DNA from: Nocardia sp. NBC_00403
GTDB taxonomy: Bacteria; Actinomycetota; Actinomycetes; Mycobacteriales; Mycobacteriaceae
Direction of reading: 5' to 3'
DNA: 64,000 nt
Assembly: GCF_036046055.1 (NCBI RefSeq)
Contig: NZ_CP107939.1
Location: forward strand, 6,510,001-6,574,000
Position numbers and translations under genes: made by a program. How positions within the stretch are numbered: position 1 is the first letter of the stretch; each line of letters begins with the position of its first letter. Shown here piece by piece: positions 46,374 through 55,158 of the stretch. The notes below the pieces were generated by a model. That model searched no databases, was not told where the DNA came from, and saw nothing but the letters and a program-made list of their open reading frames with translations.

Positions 46374-49052
46374 ATGTCGAGGTCCGAGTACGAGACCGCG
46401 GCGCGGGCCGCCATCGCCGCGGACGATATGGACGCCTTCTTCGACGCATATCTGCAGGCGTATCAAACGGAGACCGACAAGTACGTGTGGGGTGCGGTAT
46501 CGGATATGGCACGCGTCTTGCCGGACGAGACCTCCGAGCGGTTGGCTCGCGTCTGCGCCGCCGCGGCCCCGGCCGCTTCCGAGCACATCCGACACGGGAT
46601 CAAGTATCTGCAGGGGAGCATCGTCCCTTCCAAATACAAGACAGCGGTCCTCGATGCCATCGCAGCGGACGACATGGACGGGTTGTGCACCGCGCTGGTG
46701 CGAGCACACCAGATCGTCGAGTCCTCCCATTTGGCGGCCGACAATGTCGTCTTATGGCATGCCCTGTTCGCCAAGGTGCGTGAACTGCCGACCGAGACGG
46801 TCGAACGGCTTGCTCGCGCTTGCGCGGTTGCGTTCCCTACCGCTTCGGAGCGCGAGCAGCACTCTCTGCTGCTCTTGGCGTCGACCATCGCCCCCACCTT
46901 GCCGATCCTGGTCGAAGAACGGCGAGCAGTGCTGGAAACCCTGTCGAACCACCACGGCAGGTTAAGCCTTTTCGCGATCGACTCGTCTCTGGCCCTGGCG
47001 GAACTGGCGTCAGGACGTATCTTGAGCCCTGAGGTCGTCGCGGTGTACCGCCGCGGAGCCTGCGAGAGGTACCTGGACTCTCGTGTTGCAGAGGTCGCCC
47101 GGCAATGTCCCGAACCAGTGGTCAATGTGGGTGAGCAATGGGCGGACCGGGCACTGGAGTTGGCGTGCTCGTCTCCGGGTTGGCACGACCTCCTGGCCTT
47201 CGCCATAACCGCCACGATGGGAAGACCGAACGCCAAGTGGGAAAAGACCGGTCGAGCGCTGCTGGCGAAGGTGGATTCCTTCGACGAGAAGGTGCTGTCG
47301 TTGTTGGAACTGGTGGGCCGACCCAGGACGTTACCGCTGCGGCATCGTCTCGCCGAAGATCCCGGCCTCAACGACGAGTACGACCCGTTCAACGCGAACG
47401 CGGTGCGCGGTCTGCTGTGGCTGCTGACGTATCGGCCCCCGCAGCCGACGACTGCCCGCATCCTGGGCGGCCTGGTGGAAACGTCGCTGCGCAAAATCAA
47501 GGGTCTGGGACCACGTAACCCGAAGATGGCCAACGCCGGTGTTTACGCTCTGAGCCAGGTGAGCGGCGAGGCGGCGCTGGGTGAGCTGGCCCGCCTGGCC
47601 GCCACGGTGACTTACAAGGGCACGTTGAAGCTGATCAACGCCGCGCTGGAGACCAAGGCACACGCGCTCGGGCTGACCCGCACTCAGATCGAGGAGATGG
47701 CCGTGCCCACCTACGGCCTGACGTCGGTAGGCACGGCCGAATTCGCCTTCGACGCCGCGTCGGCGACGGTGACCGTGGAGGGCACCAAGGCGGTGCTGTG
47801 CTGGTTCACGAGCAAACCGGTGAAAAGCGTCCCGGCCTCGGTGAAACGCGACCATGCCGAGGAATTGAAAGAACTCGAGGCGACGGCCAAGGACATCGGC
47901 AAGATGCTGACCGCCCAAGTCGAACGGCTGGATCGCCAGTTCCTGGAGCGCCGCACCTGGGATTACCCCTCGTGGCGGGAGTTTTATATCGACCACCCCT
48001 TGGTGGGCACGATCGCCCGCCGTTTGTTGTGGACAGTCGACGGGGTCACCTGCGGCTACGCAGCCGGCGCGCTGCGCGACGTGGCGGACAACCCGGTGGG
48101 TGGTGACGTCGTGGAGCTGTGGCACCCGCTCGGTCGCTCGACGGAGGAGATCCTCGCATGGCGAGAGTGGTTGGAATGCAAGAATATCCGGCAGCCGTTC
48201 AAACAAGCCCATCGCGAGGTCTACCTACTCACCGACGCAGAACGCGACAGCGGCACCTACTCGAACCGCTTCGCGGCGCACATTCTGCGCCAACACCAGT
48301 TCCACGCGTTGGCCGCTGTCCGGGGATGGCGCAACAAGCTCTTGCTGGATGCCGACACCTCCGTGCCGCCACCGACCCGTGAACTGCCGCAGTGGGGTGT
48401 GCGCGCGGAATACTGGGTGGAGGGCGACCGCGGCGACGTCGACACCACGGAGTCCGGCAGCTACCTGCGCCTGCGCACCGACCAGGTGCGGTTCTACCCG
48501 ATCGACGCATCACAGAACTTTGCCAACAGCGCTTTCCATGGCGGCTTCCATGGGTCGGCCGAGCCACTGCCACTGTCGGACGTGCCCGGACTGGTCCTGA
48601 GCGAAGTACTGCGCGACGTGGACCTGTTCGTCGGTGTGGCCAGCATCGGCAACGATCCGACATGGTACGACGGTGGTCCGAACGGCAGGTTCGCCAACTA
48701 CTGGACCAACTACAGTTTCGGCGACCTGAACCAGACTGCACAAACCAGACGTGACCTGCTGACCAGGCTGCTGCCCCGACTGGCCATCGGCCACCAATGC
48801 ACCGTGGAAGACAGATTCCTGCACGTGCGAGGTACTAAGCATGCGTATCGGATCCACCTGGGCTCAGGAAACGTCCTGATCGACCCCCACAACCGCTACC
48901 TGTGCATCGTCCCCTCGGCACGAACAACCGAACCGGACTCGTTCCTGCCGTTCGACGGTGACCGGATGCTGTCGGTGATCCTCAGCAAAGCCCTGCTTCT
49001 GGCCAACGACACAAAAATCACCGACCCGACCATCCTGAGCCAACTCCCATGA
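46374..49052 (+). CDS. DUF4132 domain protein (MolR/YehI-related) with N-terminal helical repeats
   Basis: An 892-residue cytoplasmic protein. Residues 5-155 contain two tandem copies of about 75 residues (AIAADDMDAFFDAYLQAYQ and AIAADDMDGLCTALVRAHQ, each followed by ERLARxCA), then HEAT-like helices. The C-terminal DUF4132 domain has IRQPFKQAHREVYLLTDAER, TYSNRFAAHILRQHQFHALA and RGWRNKLLLDAD, and ends with ATVEDRFLHVRG-like CTVEDRFLHVRGTKHAYRIH. Its E. coli relatives are YehI/MolR, whose biochemical role is unknown. With the preceding gene it forms a zero-gap pair between recombinase and transposase fragments. Confidence 0.87.
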   Translation: MSRSEYETAARAAIAADDMDAFFDAYLQAYQTETDKYVWGAVSDMARVLPDETSERLARVCAAAAPAASEHIRHGIKYLQGSIVPSKYKTAVLDAIAADDMDGLCTALVRAHQIVESSHLAADNVVLWHALFAKVRELPTETVERLARACAVAFPTASEREQHSLLLLASTIAPTLPILVEERRAVLETLSNHHGRLSLFAIDSSLALAELASGRILSPEVVAVYRRGACERYLDSRVAEVARQCPEPVVNVGEQWADRALELACSSPGWHDLLAFAITATMGRPNAKWEKTGRALLAKVDSFDEKVLSLLELVGRPRTLPLRHRLAEDPGLNDEYDPFNANAVRGLLWLLTYRPPQPTTARILGGLVETSLRKIKGLGPRNPKMANAGVYALSQVSGEAALGELARLAATVTYKGTLKLINAALETKAHALGLTRTQIEEMAVPTYGLTSVGTAEFAFDAASATVTVEGTKAVLCWFTSKPVKSVPASVKRDHAEELKELEATAKDIGKMLTAQVERLDRQFLERRTWDYPSWREFYIDHPLVGTIARRLLWTVDGVTCGYAAGALRDVADNPVGGDVVELWHPLGRSTEEILAWREWLECKNIRQPFKQAHREVYLLTDAERDSGTYSNRFAAHILRQHQFHALAAVRGWRNKLLLDADTSVPPPTRELPQWGVRAEYWVEGDRGDVDTTESGSYLRLRTDQVRFYPIDASQNFANSAFHGGFHGSAEPLPLSDVPGLVLSEVLRDVDLFVGVASIGNDPTWYDGGPNGRFANYWTNYSFGDLNQTAQTRRDLLTRLLPRLAIGHQCTVEDRFLHVRGTKHAYRIHLGSGNVLIDPHNRYLCIVPSARTTEPDSFLPFDGDRMLSVILSKALLLANDTKITDPTILSQLP

Positions 49053-49065
49053 CAATGTTTCAGGC

Positions 49066-49210
49066 GTGACAGCTGGTAGAAGGCGATCTCGGTTCGTACG
49101 ACGCCGACCTGACGCGCCAAGTACTCCACCAGTCCGGGACCTCGCTGCGACCACGAGGAAACCGGCCACGCTCGGTATAGAACCGAAGCATCAAGCAGCA
49201 GGCGGGACCG
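49066..49210 (-). pseudogene. N-terminal remnant of a Tn3-family transposase (DUF4158)
   Basis: On the minus strand LMLRFYTERGRFPRGRSEVP and, after one base is lost at about 49130, VEYLARQVGVVRTEIAFYQL form the DUF4158 head of Tn3-type transposases. Nothing after this matches. It lies immediately beyond the DUF4132 stop, facing it. Confidence 0.68.
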
Positions 49211-49346
49211 GAGCCGTACCGTGGTCGCCGCCGATTGCGCGCGGACGTCACTGAGCCGCCGAGGCCGCCCTCTTCCCGGATGGCGAGTACTGGGCTAGCT
49301 CCATACGGCCACTACTTTCCGACGCGGGCCGCAACACAGTCATCGA

Positions 49347-49493
49347 TCAGTAAGCGATGAACAGGATCTCGTCGCGCGAGTACTCGTGGCCTGGATGGTT
49401 CGCGGCCAGGTGAGCCTTCGTCTTCTCGACGAGATCGTCCTCGTCGGTTCCGACGATGGCTTCTCCGCAGGGGCAGTTCAGGTTTCGCTTCAT
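49347..49493 (-). CDS. DUF1059 family small protein
   Basis: A 48-residue protein with AAGGAAGGA nine bases before ATG 49493. NLNCPCGEAIVGTDEDDLVE, KTKAHLAANHPG then H-x-Y is the DUF1059 pattern: a C-x-C-G pair at the start and a His-rich helix (AHLAANHPGH), a likely small metal-binding fold. It is too short for usual gene calling but has a good ribosome site and family motif. It lies in a region of decayed genes. Confidence 0.75.
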   Translation of the reverse strand: MKRNLNCPCGEAIVGTDEDDLVEKTKAHLAANHPGHEYSRDEILFIAY

Positions 49494-49609
49494 CAGCTGT
49501 CCTTCCTTCTCGATCGAGAGTCTAGGCGTGCGGTCCCACCGCGGCGTTGCGCCACCCCACCGACCCTGGCCCACCGACTCCACCGCCGACAAGCATTGGG
49601 CTTGCAGCC

Positions 49610-49907
49610 TGCCCGTAAGCGGTCGATCGAGGGTGGCCACTACATATGCGGCGGCCTCGGCGATGCGGGCCTGGTTGTATCGGCTCGGTAGGCAATGGTT
49701 GCACCGGTGCTGGTAGCGAGTGCGTACACCCCCAGGTGAGCGTCGAACTTCCGCTCCAATTCGACACGGTGATCGTGCTGGTCGTCGGTAGGAGCAACGG
49801 AGGTGGCAGCAGCAGGCGCCTGCTCCGTCACACAGCCGACCCAAGGGCAGGAATGCGGCCGCCCCGGGGAGCGTGCGACGGTTGATGGTCGGTTGCGACA
49901 AGGTCAT
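49610..49907 (-). pseudogene. Class A beta-lactamase lipoprotein, collapsed by frameshift and internal deletion
   Basis: The first frame starts at ATG 49907: RRTLPGAAAFLPL, a lipoprotein signal. Shifting frame gives VGC as lipobox and a mature start, then FDAHLGVYALATSTGATIAY and RAD, the N-terminal strand of class A beta-lactamases. The frame with ARIAEAAAYVVATLDRPL then gives the typical C-terminal helix. Everything between, including the S-x-x-K, S-D-N and K-T-G motifs, is missing. The gene is dead. Confidence 0.65.
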
Positions 49908-50043
49908 AGCCTTCCCTCCACTAGCCGGCTGCGACGTGATCGCGGTCGAACACAGCGATCATCCAGCGATCCCACGAATACCGGAAACGCCCGTCGACCG
50001 CACCGCCGATCGAAGAGGAATACTTTCGGTCACACTGGGATCT

Positions 50044-50199
50044 GTGAAGCGCGTCCTCGCAGTCGCCGTCCTAGCGCTGACTGTTGGGCTGGCCATCGAT
50101 TACGGGCGCACCGATGCTCACTCCGGAGTCGCGGTAGCGCTCGCGGTAGCCATGGTGGTACTGCTGCTCGATCATCTCGCCCGCATGGGCAGCCGCTGA
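50044..50199 (+). CDS. Possible small membrane protein
   Basis: A 51-codon frame from GTG 50044 with two hydrophobic segments (VLAVAVLALTVGLAI and GVAVALAVAMVVLLL) joined by a short acidic loop (DYGRTDAHS). No family match known to me. A weak case, as no ribosome site is clear. The surrounding stretch 49908-50363 otherwise holds nothing I can recognise. Confidence 0.35.
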   Translation: MKRVLAVAVLALTVGLAIDYGRTDAHSGVAVALAVAMVVLLLDHLARMGSR

Positions 50200-50363
50200 A
50201 GGAACGCATTCGACACGGCCGGTGCGTGCGTACCGGCGAAGGCGAGTGCCGCCTGAATTCCGACACGGTTGATCGGCGAACGCTGGCGTCGGATGTACCC
50301 GTTCGAATGTCGATGGGAGGCGCACGCCTCGGCCTTGCCTGAAGCGGGACCGGGATCCCCTGA

Positions 50364-51104
50364 TCAGTGGGCGTTCTGGATCCAGTCCCGGTAATGCGTG
50401 GGTGCCAGGCGTGCGTCCGGTCCGGCGGTGAGCACATCGCCGGTGATGGCTGCGAACATGCCGGCCGTGTCGTCGGTGATGACGGTCCGGTTGTCGTGCT
50501 GCGCCGCCAGGGTGATCCTGCCGAGTTCGTCGAGGGGGAATACGTCCGGGCCTGCGAAATTCCGGATCCCTCGCAGCGGGGTGCCAGTGGAGACCTCGAC
50601 GACCGCGTCGACGACGTCAGCGGCGGCCATCGGCTGGAGGCGGGTGGCGGGCAGGCGGACGGCGTCGCTGTCGGAGGTCCAGGACAAGACCGCGTCCATG
50701 AACTCGAAGAACTGGGTGGCGCGGACGATGGAGTACGGCGTGGGCCCCTGCCGGAGCAGGTCCTCCTGCAGTGCCTTGGCCCGGTAGTAGTCCAGCTGGG
50801 GCACCTGATCCACTCCGACGATCGAGAGGACGACCTGGTGCCGGACACCGGCGCTCTCTCCTGCCGCGAGCAGGTTGTGCATGGAGGTGCGGAAGAAGTC
50901 CAGGGACGCCTCGTCGAAGGTCGGCGAGTTCGCCAAGTTGATCACGACGTCGGCGCCCTCCAATGCCTGGTCCAGACCATTTCCCGAGATCAGGTCGACA
51001 CCGGTGGACGGTGCCGCGGGGACGGCCTCGTGTCTGGCTGCGGTCAGCTTCTGCACCACCTGGGAGCCGATCCGTCCGGTACCACCGATGACTATGAGCT
51101 TCAT
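50364..51104 (-). CDS. NmrA-like/atypical SDR NAD(P)-binding protein
   Basis: A 246-residue Rossmann protein from ATG 51104, preceded by AAAGGTGAG. The N-terminus KLIVIGGTGRIGSQVVQKL is the atypical SDR cofactor site (GGTGxxG). Further along are DVVINLANSPTF, HQVVLSIVGVDQVPQLDYY (Y-x-x-x-K-like: YYRAK) and IVRATQFFEFMDAVLSW, typical of NmrA/NAD-dependent epimerase-like proteins in actinobacteria. Such proteins act as redox sensors or reductases. A GTG three codons earlier is a less likely start. Confidence 0.85.
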   Translation of the reverse strand: MKLIVIGGTGRIGSQVVQKLTAARHEAVPAAPSTGVDLISGNGLDQALEGADVVINLANSPTFDEASLDFFRTSMHNLLAAGESAGVRHQVVLSIVGVDQVPQLDYYRAKALQEDLLRQGPTPYSIVRATQFFEFMDAVLSWTSDSDAVRLPATRLQPMAAADVVDAVVEVSTGTPLRGIRNFAGPDVFPLDELGRITLAAQHDNRTVITDDTAGMFAAITGDVLTAGPDARLAPTHYRDWIQNAH

Positions 51105-51168
51105 GGTTCTCACCTTTCACGGCATGCCACCCGGGCAAGCCGGGGGTTCATAGAGGTCGATCGCACTG

Positions 51169-51630
51169 ATGTCCGAAGACGTGGTCACTGCGGCGGCCCG
51201 AAGTCGATCCGGCCCTTTCCCGCGAACGTGGGTACGAGTGGTCGACTACCTTGCCGCGGTTACAGCATCCCACCAGCAAACAGGTGGCGGACTGTGTCTG
51301 TCAGAAGTCGATGAATACTGGCAGGAAATACGCTCCGGGCTGGAGAAAGCCGACATCCCGCTGCATCACGTCGTTCTGGGTGGATCGGGTTCGAAGGGGC
51401 GGGCATGGGCTTTGATCCGTTCCTTCGGACGGCCGCCTCGCGCCGTGGTGACAGCCATGGTGTCGCGAGGTATCCAACTCGATGAGGTGCCATTGCTCTG
51501 TGATGAGCTTTCCTCGGGTGCGTTGTGCCTGGTGTGCCGGCCCGACGCTCCCGCGACCAATAGACTGATCAACATTCCGACTCATTCACTCGCGACGGAT
51601 GCCATGGACATGTTCCAGAAATCGGCGTAG
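51169..51630 (+). CDS. Hypothetical protein
   Basis: A 153-codon frame with normal residue composition: PFPRTWVRVVDYLAAVTASH, EVDEYWQEIRSGLEKADIPL and LLCDELSSGALCLVCRPDAP. I do not recognise it. It overlaps the 3' end of the convergent ABC transporter gene by 49 bases. Two C-x-x-C-like features (GALCLVCRP) hint at metal binding, but this is weak. Confidence 0.45.
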   Translation: MSEDVVTAAARSRSGPFPRTWVRVVDYLAAVTASHQQTGGGLCLSEVDEYWQEIRSGLEKADIPLHHVVLGGSGSKGRAWALIRSFGRPPRAVVTAMVSRGIQLDEVPLLCDELSSGALCLVCRPDAPATNRLINIPTHSLATDAMDMFQKSA

Positions 51631-53296
51631 CGGCCGCCTCGGCGCAGTAGCTCCTCGTGGTTGCCTTCCTCCACGATCCGGCCGCCATCCAGGAAGGCGA
51701 CGCGATCGGCGCGTTGGATGGTGCGCAGTCGGTGCGCGACCATGACCACTGTCCGGCCTGCCATCAGGCGCTCGATACCCGCGTGGACGGCCGCCTCGTT
51801 GACCGGGTCCAACGCGGAGGTCACTTCGTCCAGCAGCACGATCGGCGCATTCTTCAGCAGAGCTCGCGCGATCGAAACACGTTGGCGCTCACCGCCGGAC
51901 AGCAGTGCGCCGCCCTCGCCGACATTCGTCGCCCAACCGCCGGGCAGTCGCTCGATCACTTCGTCCAGCCGGGCCGCGGTCGCTGCCGCCCGCACCTCGG
52001 CTTCGTTTGCGTCCAGGCGGCCGAGACGCACGTTCTCCTCGATCGTGCCGTCGAAGAGATAGACATTCTGGAAGACAATGGAGAACTGCGACATCAACAC
52101 CTCGGTGCTGATCGCGCGCACGTCCACCCCCCCACGCGCACCGCGCCCGTGTCCACGTCGTAGAACCGCGCGAGCAGCTGCAGCAACGTGCTCTTACCCG
52201 CACCCGACGGTCCGACAACGGCAAGCCGCTGTCCCGCTGACACCGACAACGACAGGTCATCGATCACCATGCGGGCGTCGTGCCGGAAGGTAACGGACTC
52301 GAACTCGAGGCCATGGTGCATCGGCTGGATCAGTTCGCGGGCTACCGGGAGCGGCGCGGTGCGCAACACGGTGTCGAGCCTGGCCAGCTCAGAACGGGCG
52401 GCGCGCAGTTTGCCACCCATATCCGCCAGCGATAGCAGCGGGTCGGCGCAGCGCGCGGCCAGCACCAGAATCGCCAAAACCTCTGCCGTGCCGATGCCCC
52501 CGCCGAGCGCAAGGTAGGCACCCATGCCCAGCAGCGCGGTGAACAGTGCCTGCACCGTGAGCGTCAGACCCACCACACCGGGCAGCGCGGACAGGGTCGA
52601 ACGGCGGGACGCACGGTGGAGTCCGGACAGCGCGTCGTCGAGCGACCGGAAGCGTTCGGCAGTCCGGCCGCCCGCGCGCAGCACCGGCTGCGACTGGATG
52701 TATTCGATGACTCGCCCGGCGGCCTGATCACCACGTTCGATGCGCTCGGTATCGGTAGCGGCCATCGCCCGGCCGGTCCAGATCTGGATCGCCGCGACCA
52801 CCGGTGCAGCGACCAAGGCGGCCGATCCCATCTTCCCATCGAAGGCGAACATCACGACAACGATCGTCAGCGGCGTCACCGCGGCGGAAATGAACGGTGC
52901 CAGCAGATGCGCGATCACGCTCATCGCCTGCAGGATTCCCCGGCTCGCCAGTACCGACACCTCGCCGACACGACCAGTGGTAAACCAACCGATCGGCAAT
53001 CGGGCCACGTGATCACCGAAACGGTGATACACACCCCGCAACATCGCCCCCGCGGCGCGGAAACCGGCCAGATCACTGCTGTAGCGCAACAGCGCGTAGA
53101 CCGCGACCGCGACGCCGAATGCGATCAGCCAGGGCCAGGCATCCGCGGGTGTACTCCCGAACAGTGCCCGCAGCACCGGAACCAGCAAGGCGTAGGACAA
53201 ACCCTCTGCCACGGCGGTAATCGTCATCAACGCCATGGTGCGACGGATCGGCTGGGCGTACTCGTGTCCCAGCACGTGCAGCAGCATTCGAATCAT
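51582..53296 (-). pseudogene. ABC half-transporter (IrtB-like, siderophore-importer type) with a homopolymer frameshift
   Basis: Two frames make one protein of about 570 residues. The first (53296 to 52134) has the six-helix exporter-fold domain and Walker A GPSGAGKST, ending DVDTGAVRVGG. The second (51582-52127) continues with VDVRAISTEVLMSQFSIVFQ, NVYLFDGTIEENVRLGRLD, signature LSGGERQR, Walker B VLLDEVTSALDP and H-loop VMVAHRLRTI. The break is a run of seven C on the plus strand (52127-52133); eight would restore the frame. It overlaps its partner at 53293 by four bases. The pair resembles the IrtAB mycobactin importer without IrtA's SIP domain. Confidence 0.82.
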
Positions 53297-55125
53297 CGGA
53301 GCTCATCTCCTTGCAGTACAGGGGCTTCGATCTCATCGGTGATCGCGGATCGGTGCGATCGCCAGAACTCGGCGAACTGTCCGTTGCGCGCCAGCAGTTC
53401 GGCGGGCCTGCCATGCTCGACGATCGCCCCGTTCTCCAGCACCACGACGGTGTCGGCGTCCGCGACCGTCGCCAGGCGATGGGCAATGACGAGAATCGTC
53501 CGATCGCCCGCCAGCGTCGAAAGCGCCTGGCGCACAGCTCGTTCGGTATGCGGCTCGGCGAAGGCGGTCGCCTCGTCGAGCACCAGCACGGGCGCGTCGG
53601 CCAGCAGTGCGCGGGCGAGCGAGATCCGTTGTGCCTCACCACCCGACAGTTCGACGTCGGCACCGATCACCGACTCGTATCCGCGCGGCAGCTCGAGAAT
53701 TCGATCATGGATGTGCGCCAGGCGGGCGGCGCGAACCACGTCATCGAGGTCGGCTTGGGGCACCGCCAGCGCGATATTGTCCGCAACCGATGCGCGCAGC
53801 AGGCGAACATCCTGGAAAACGAAGGAAACCGTCCGGTAGAGCTCACGGCTGCCGAGCTCGCGTAGATCGACTCCGCCCAGCGCGACCGAACCGCTGGACG
53901 GATCGAAGAACCGTGGCAACAGCTGAACCAGCGTGGATTTACCGCTTCCCGACGGACCGACGATCGCAGTGACCGTGCCCGGCTCGAGCACCAGGTCGAT
54001 CCCGCGCAGCACCTCGCGATCGGCAACGTAGCCGAATCGAACGTCACGCAGTTCCACCCGGTGCCCCTGTGGTGCGACCGGGCGCGCAGGCTCCGGCAGC
54101 GACGCCACAGCAAGCACGTCCCGGATCCGGCCGACCGCACGCCGAGCGGCCTGCAGATCGTCGAAACCGTGGCCCAGAGCCGCAATCGGAGCCGTCAGTC
54201 CCAGCCCCAGCAGCAGGAACGGCAGCAGGTCCGCCGGGGCCAGCGAACCGTTCGTGATCACAACCGTGCCACCGATCAACACGACCAGCAACACGAACGG
54301 CGGCGACAGCACCAGCGCGAGTCCCGCCGCGATCCCGGCGAGACCTAGCACCCAGCGAAGAAAGGAGTCGGTGAAATCGTTTGTGGCCGTGCGAAATTCT
54401 CGGTGCGCGCGCTCACCGCCGCCGAATGCTTTGACCACCGCGATCCCCTGTACGAACTCGATGGCCGCATTCGAAATCTGCCCCATGGCCGCATCGAGAT
54501 CCACCTGCTCGCGCTGACGCTTCGGGGTCATCATCAACGGGATCAGCGCCACCGACAGCGCTATCGGGATCATCGTGATCAGCGTGAGCCGCCAGTCGAT
54601 GGTGAACAGGTAGATCAGCGATACCAACGGCACCACGAAGGCGGAGACGAACTCGCCGGGGACGTGGGCGATGAGCGGGTGCACGGCACTCACGTCCTCC
54701 CCCACTACCTTCGCCAACTCGCCGGTTCGGCGCCCGGCGAGCCAGCCGATGGGGACGCGACCCAGCCGGGCGGCGAGTTTCCGGCGAAACGACAGTTCCA
54801 CCCGTCCGTCGAGAAGATGCCCGACTCCCGACGATCCGGCCGTGAACAGCAGTCGAACGAACAGGCCGACCGCACCCGCGATTACGACGATCCAGACGTG
54901 ACCGTGATCGATCGGGTTGGGCGACAACAGAGTTCGACCCAATTCGACGACGGCCAGCAGCGGGGCCAAACCCGCGACAGCACCGATGACCTGGAGGATC
55001 ACCACGGCGGCGAAACTCCCCAGGTAAGGGCGCAGCAACCCCGCAACGCTCTGTCCCGTCGCGGAATCGGCCCCCGATATTGGTGTGGACCGCTCTCTCG
55101 CCTCGGCGAGGTCAGTGGTGGTCAT
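53293..55125 (-). CDS. ABC exporter-fold half-transporter (siderophore-importer type, IrtA-like without SIP domain)
   Basis: A 610-residue protein: six-helix membrane domain (VAGLLRPYLGSFAAVVILQV through LPFLLLGLGLTAPIA) followed by an ATPase with Walker A GPSGSGKST, Q-loop SFVFQDVRLL, signature LSGGEAQR, Walker B VLVLDEATAFAE and H-loop LVIAHRLATV. Its features are those of YbtP/IrtA-type half-transporters that import ferric siderophores despite the exporter fold. It overlaps the frameshifted partner gene and lies 33 bases after an esterase gene. The heterodimer would be broken if the partner is truly frameshifted. Confidence 0.85.
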   Translation of the reverse strand: MTTTDLAEARERSTPISGADSATGQSVAGLLRPYLGSFAAVVILQVIGAVAGLAPLLAVVELGRTLLSPNPIDHGHVWIVVIAGAVGLFVRLLFTAGSSGVGHLLDGRVELSFRRKLAARLGRVPIGWLAGRRTGELAKVVGEDVSAVHPLIAHVPGEFVSAFVVPLVSLIYLFTIDWRLTLITMIPIALSVALIPLMMTPKRQREQVDLDAAMGQISNAAIEFVQGIAVVKAFGGGERAHREFRTATNDFTDSFLRWVLGLAGIAAGLALVLSPPFVLLVVLIGGTVVITNGSLAPADLLPFLLLGLGLTAPIAALGHGFDDLQAARRAVGRIRDVLAVASLPEPARPVAPQGHRVELRDVRFGYVADREVLRGIDLVLEPGTVTAIVGPSGSGKSTLVQLLPRFFDPSSGSVALGGVDLRELGSRELYRTVSFVFQDVRLLRASVADNIALAVPQADLDDVVRAARLAHIHDRILELPRGYESVIGADVELSGGEAQRISLARALLADAPVLVLDEATAFAEPHTERAVRQALSTLAGDRTILVIAHRLATVADADTVVVLENGAIVEHGRPAELLARNGQFAEFWRSHRSAITDEIEAPVLQGDELR

Positions 55126-55158
55126 CGCTCTCCCTCTGCGTGAATGTCGGCGCGGTTT

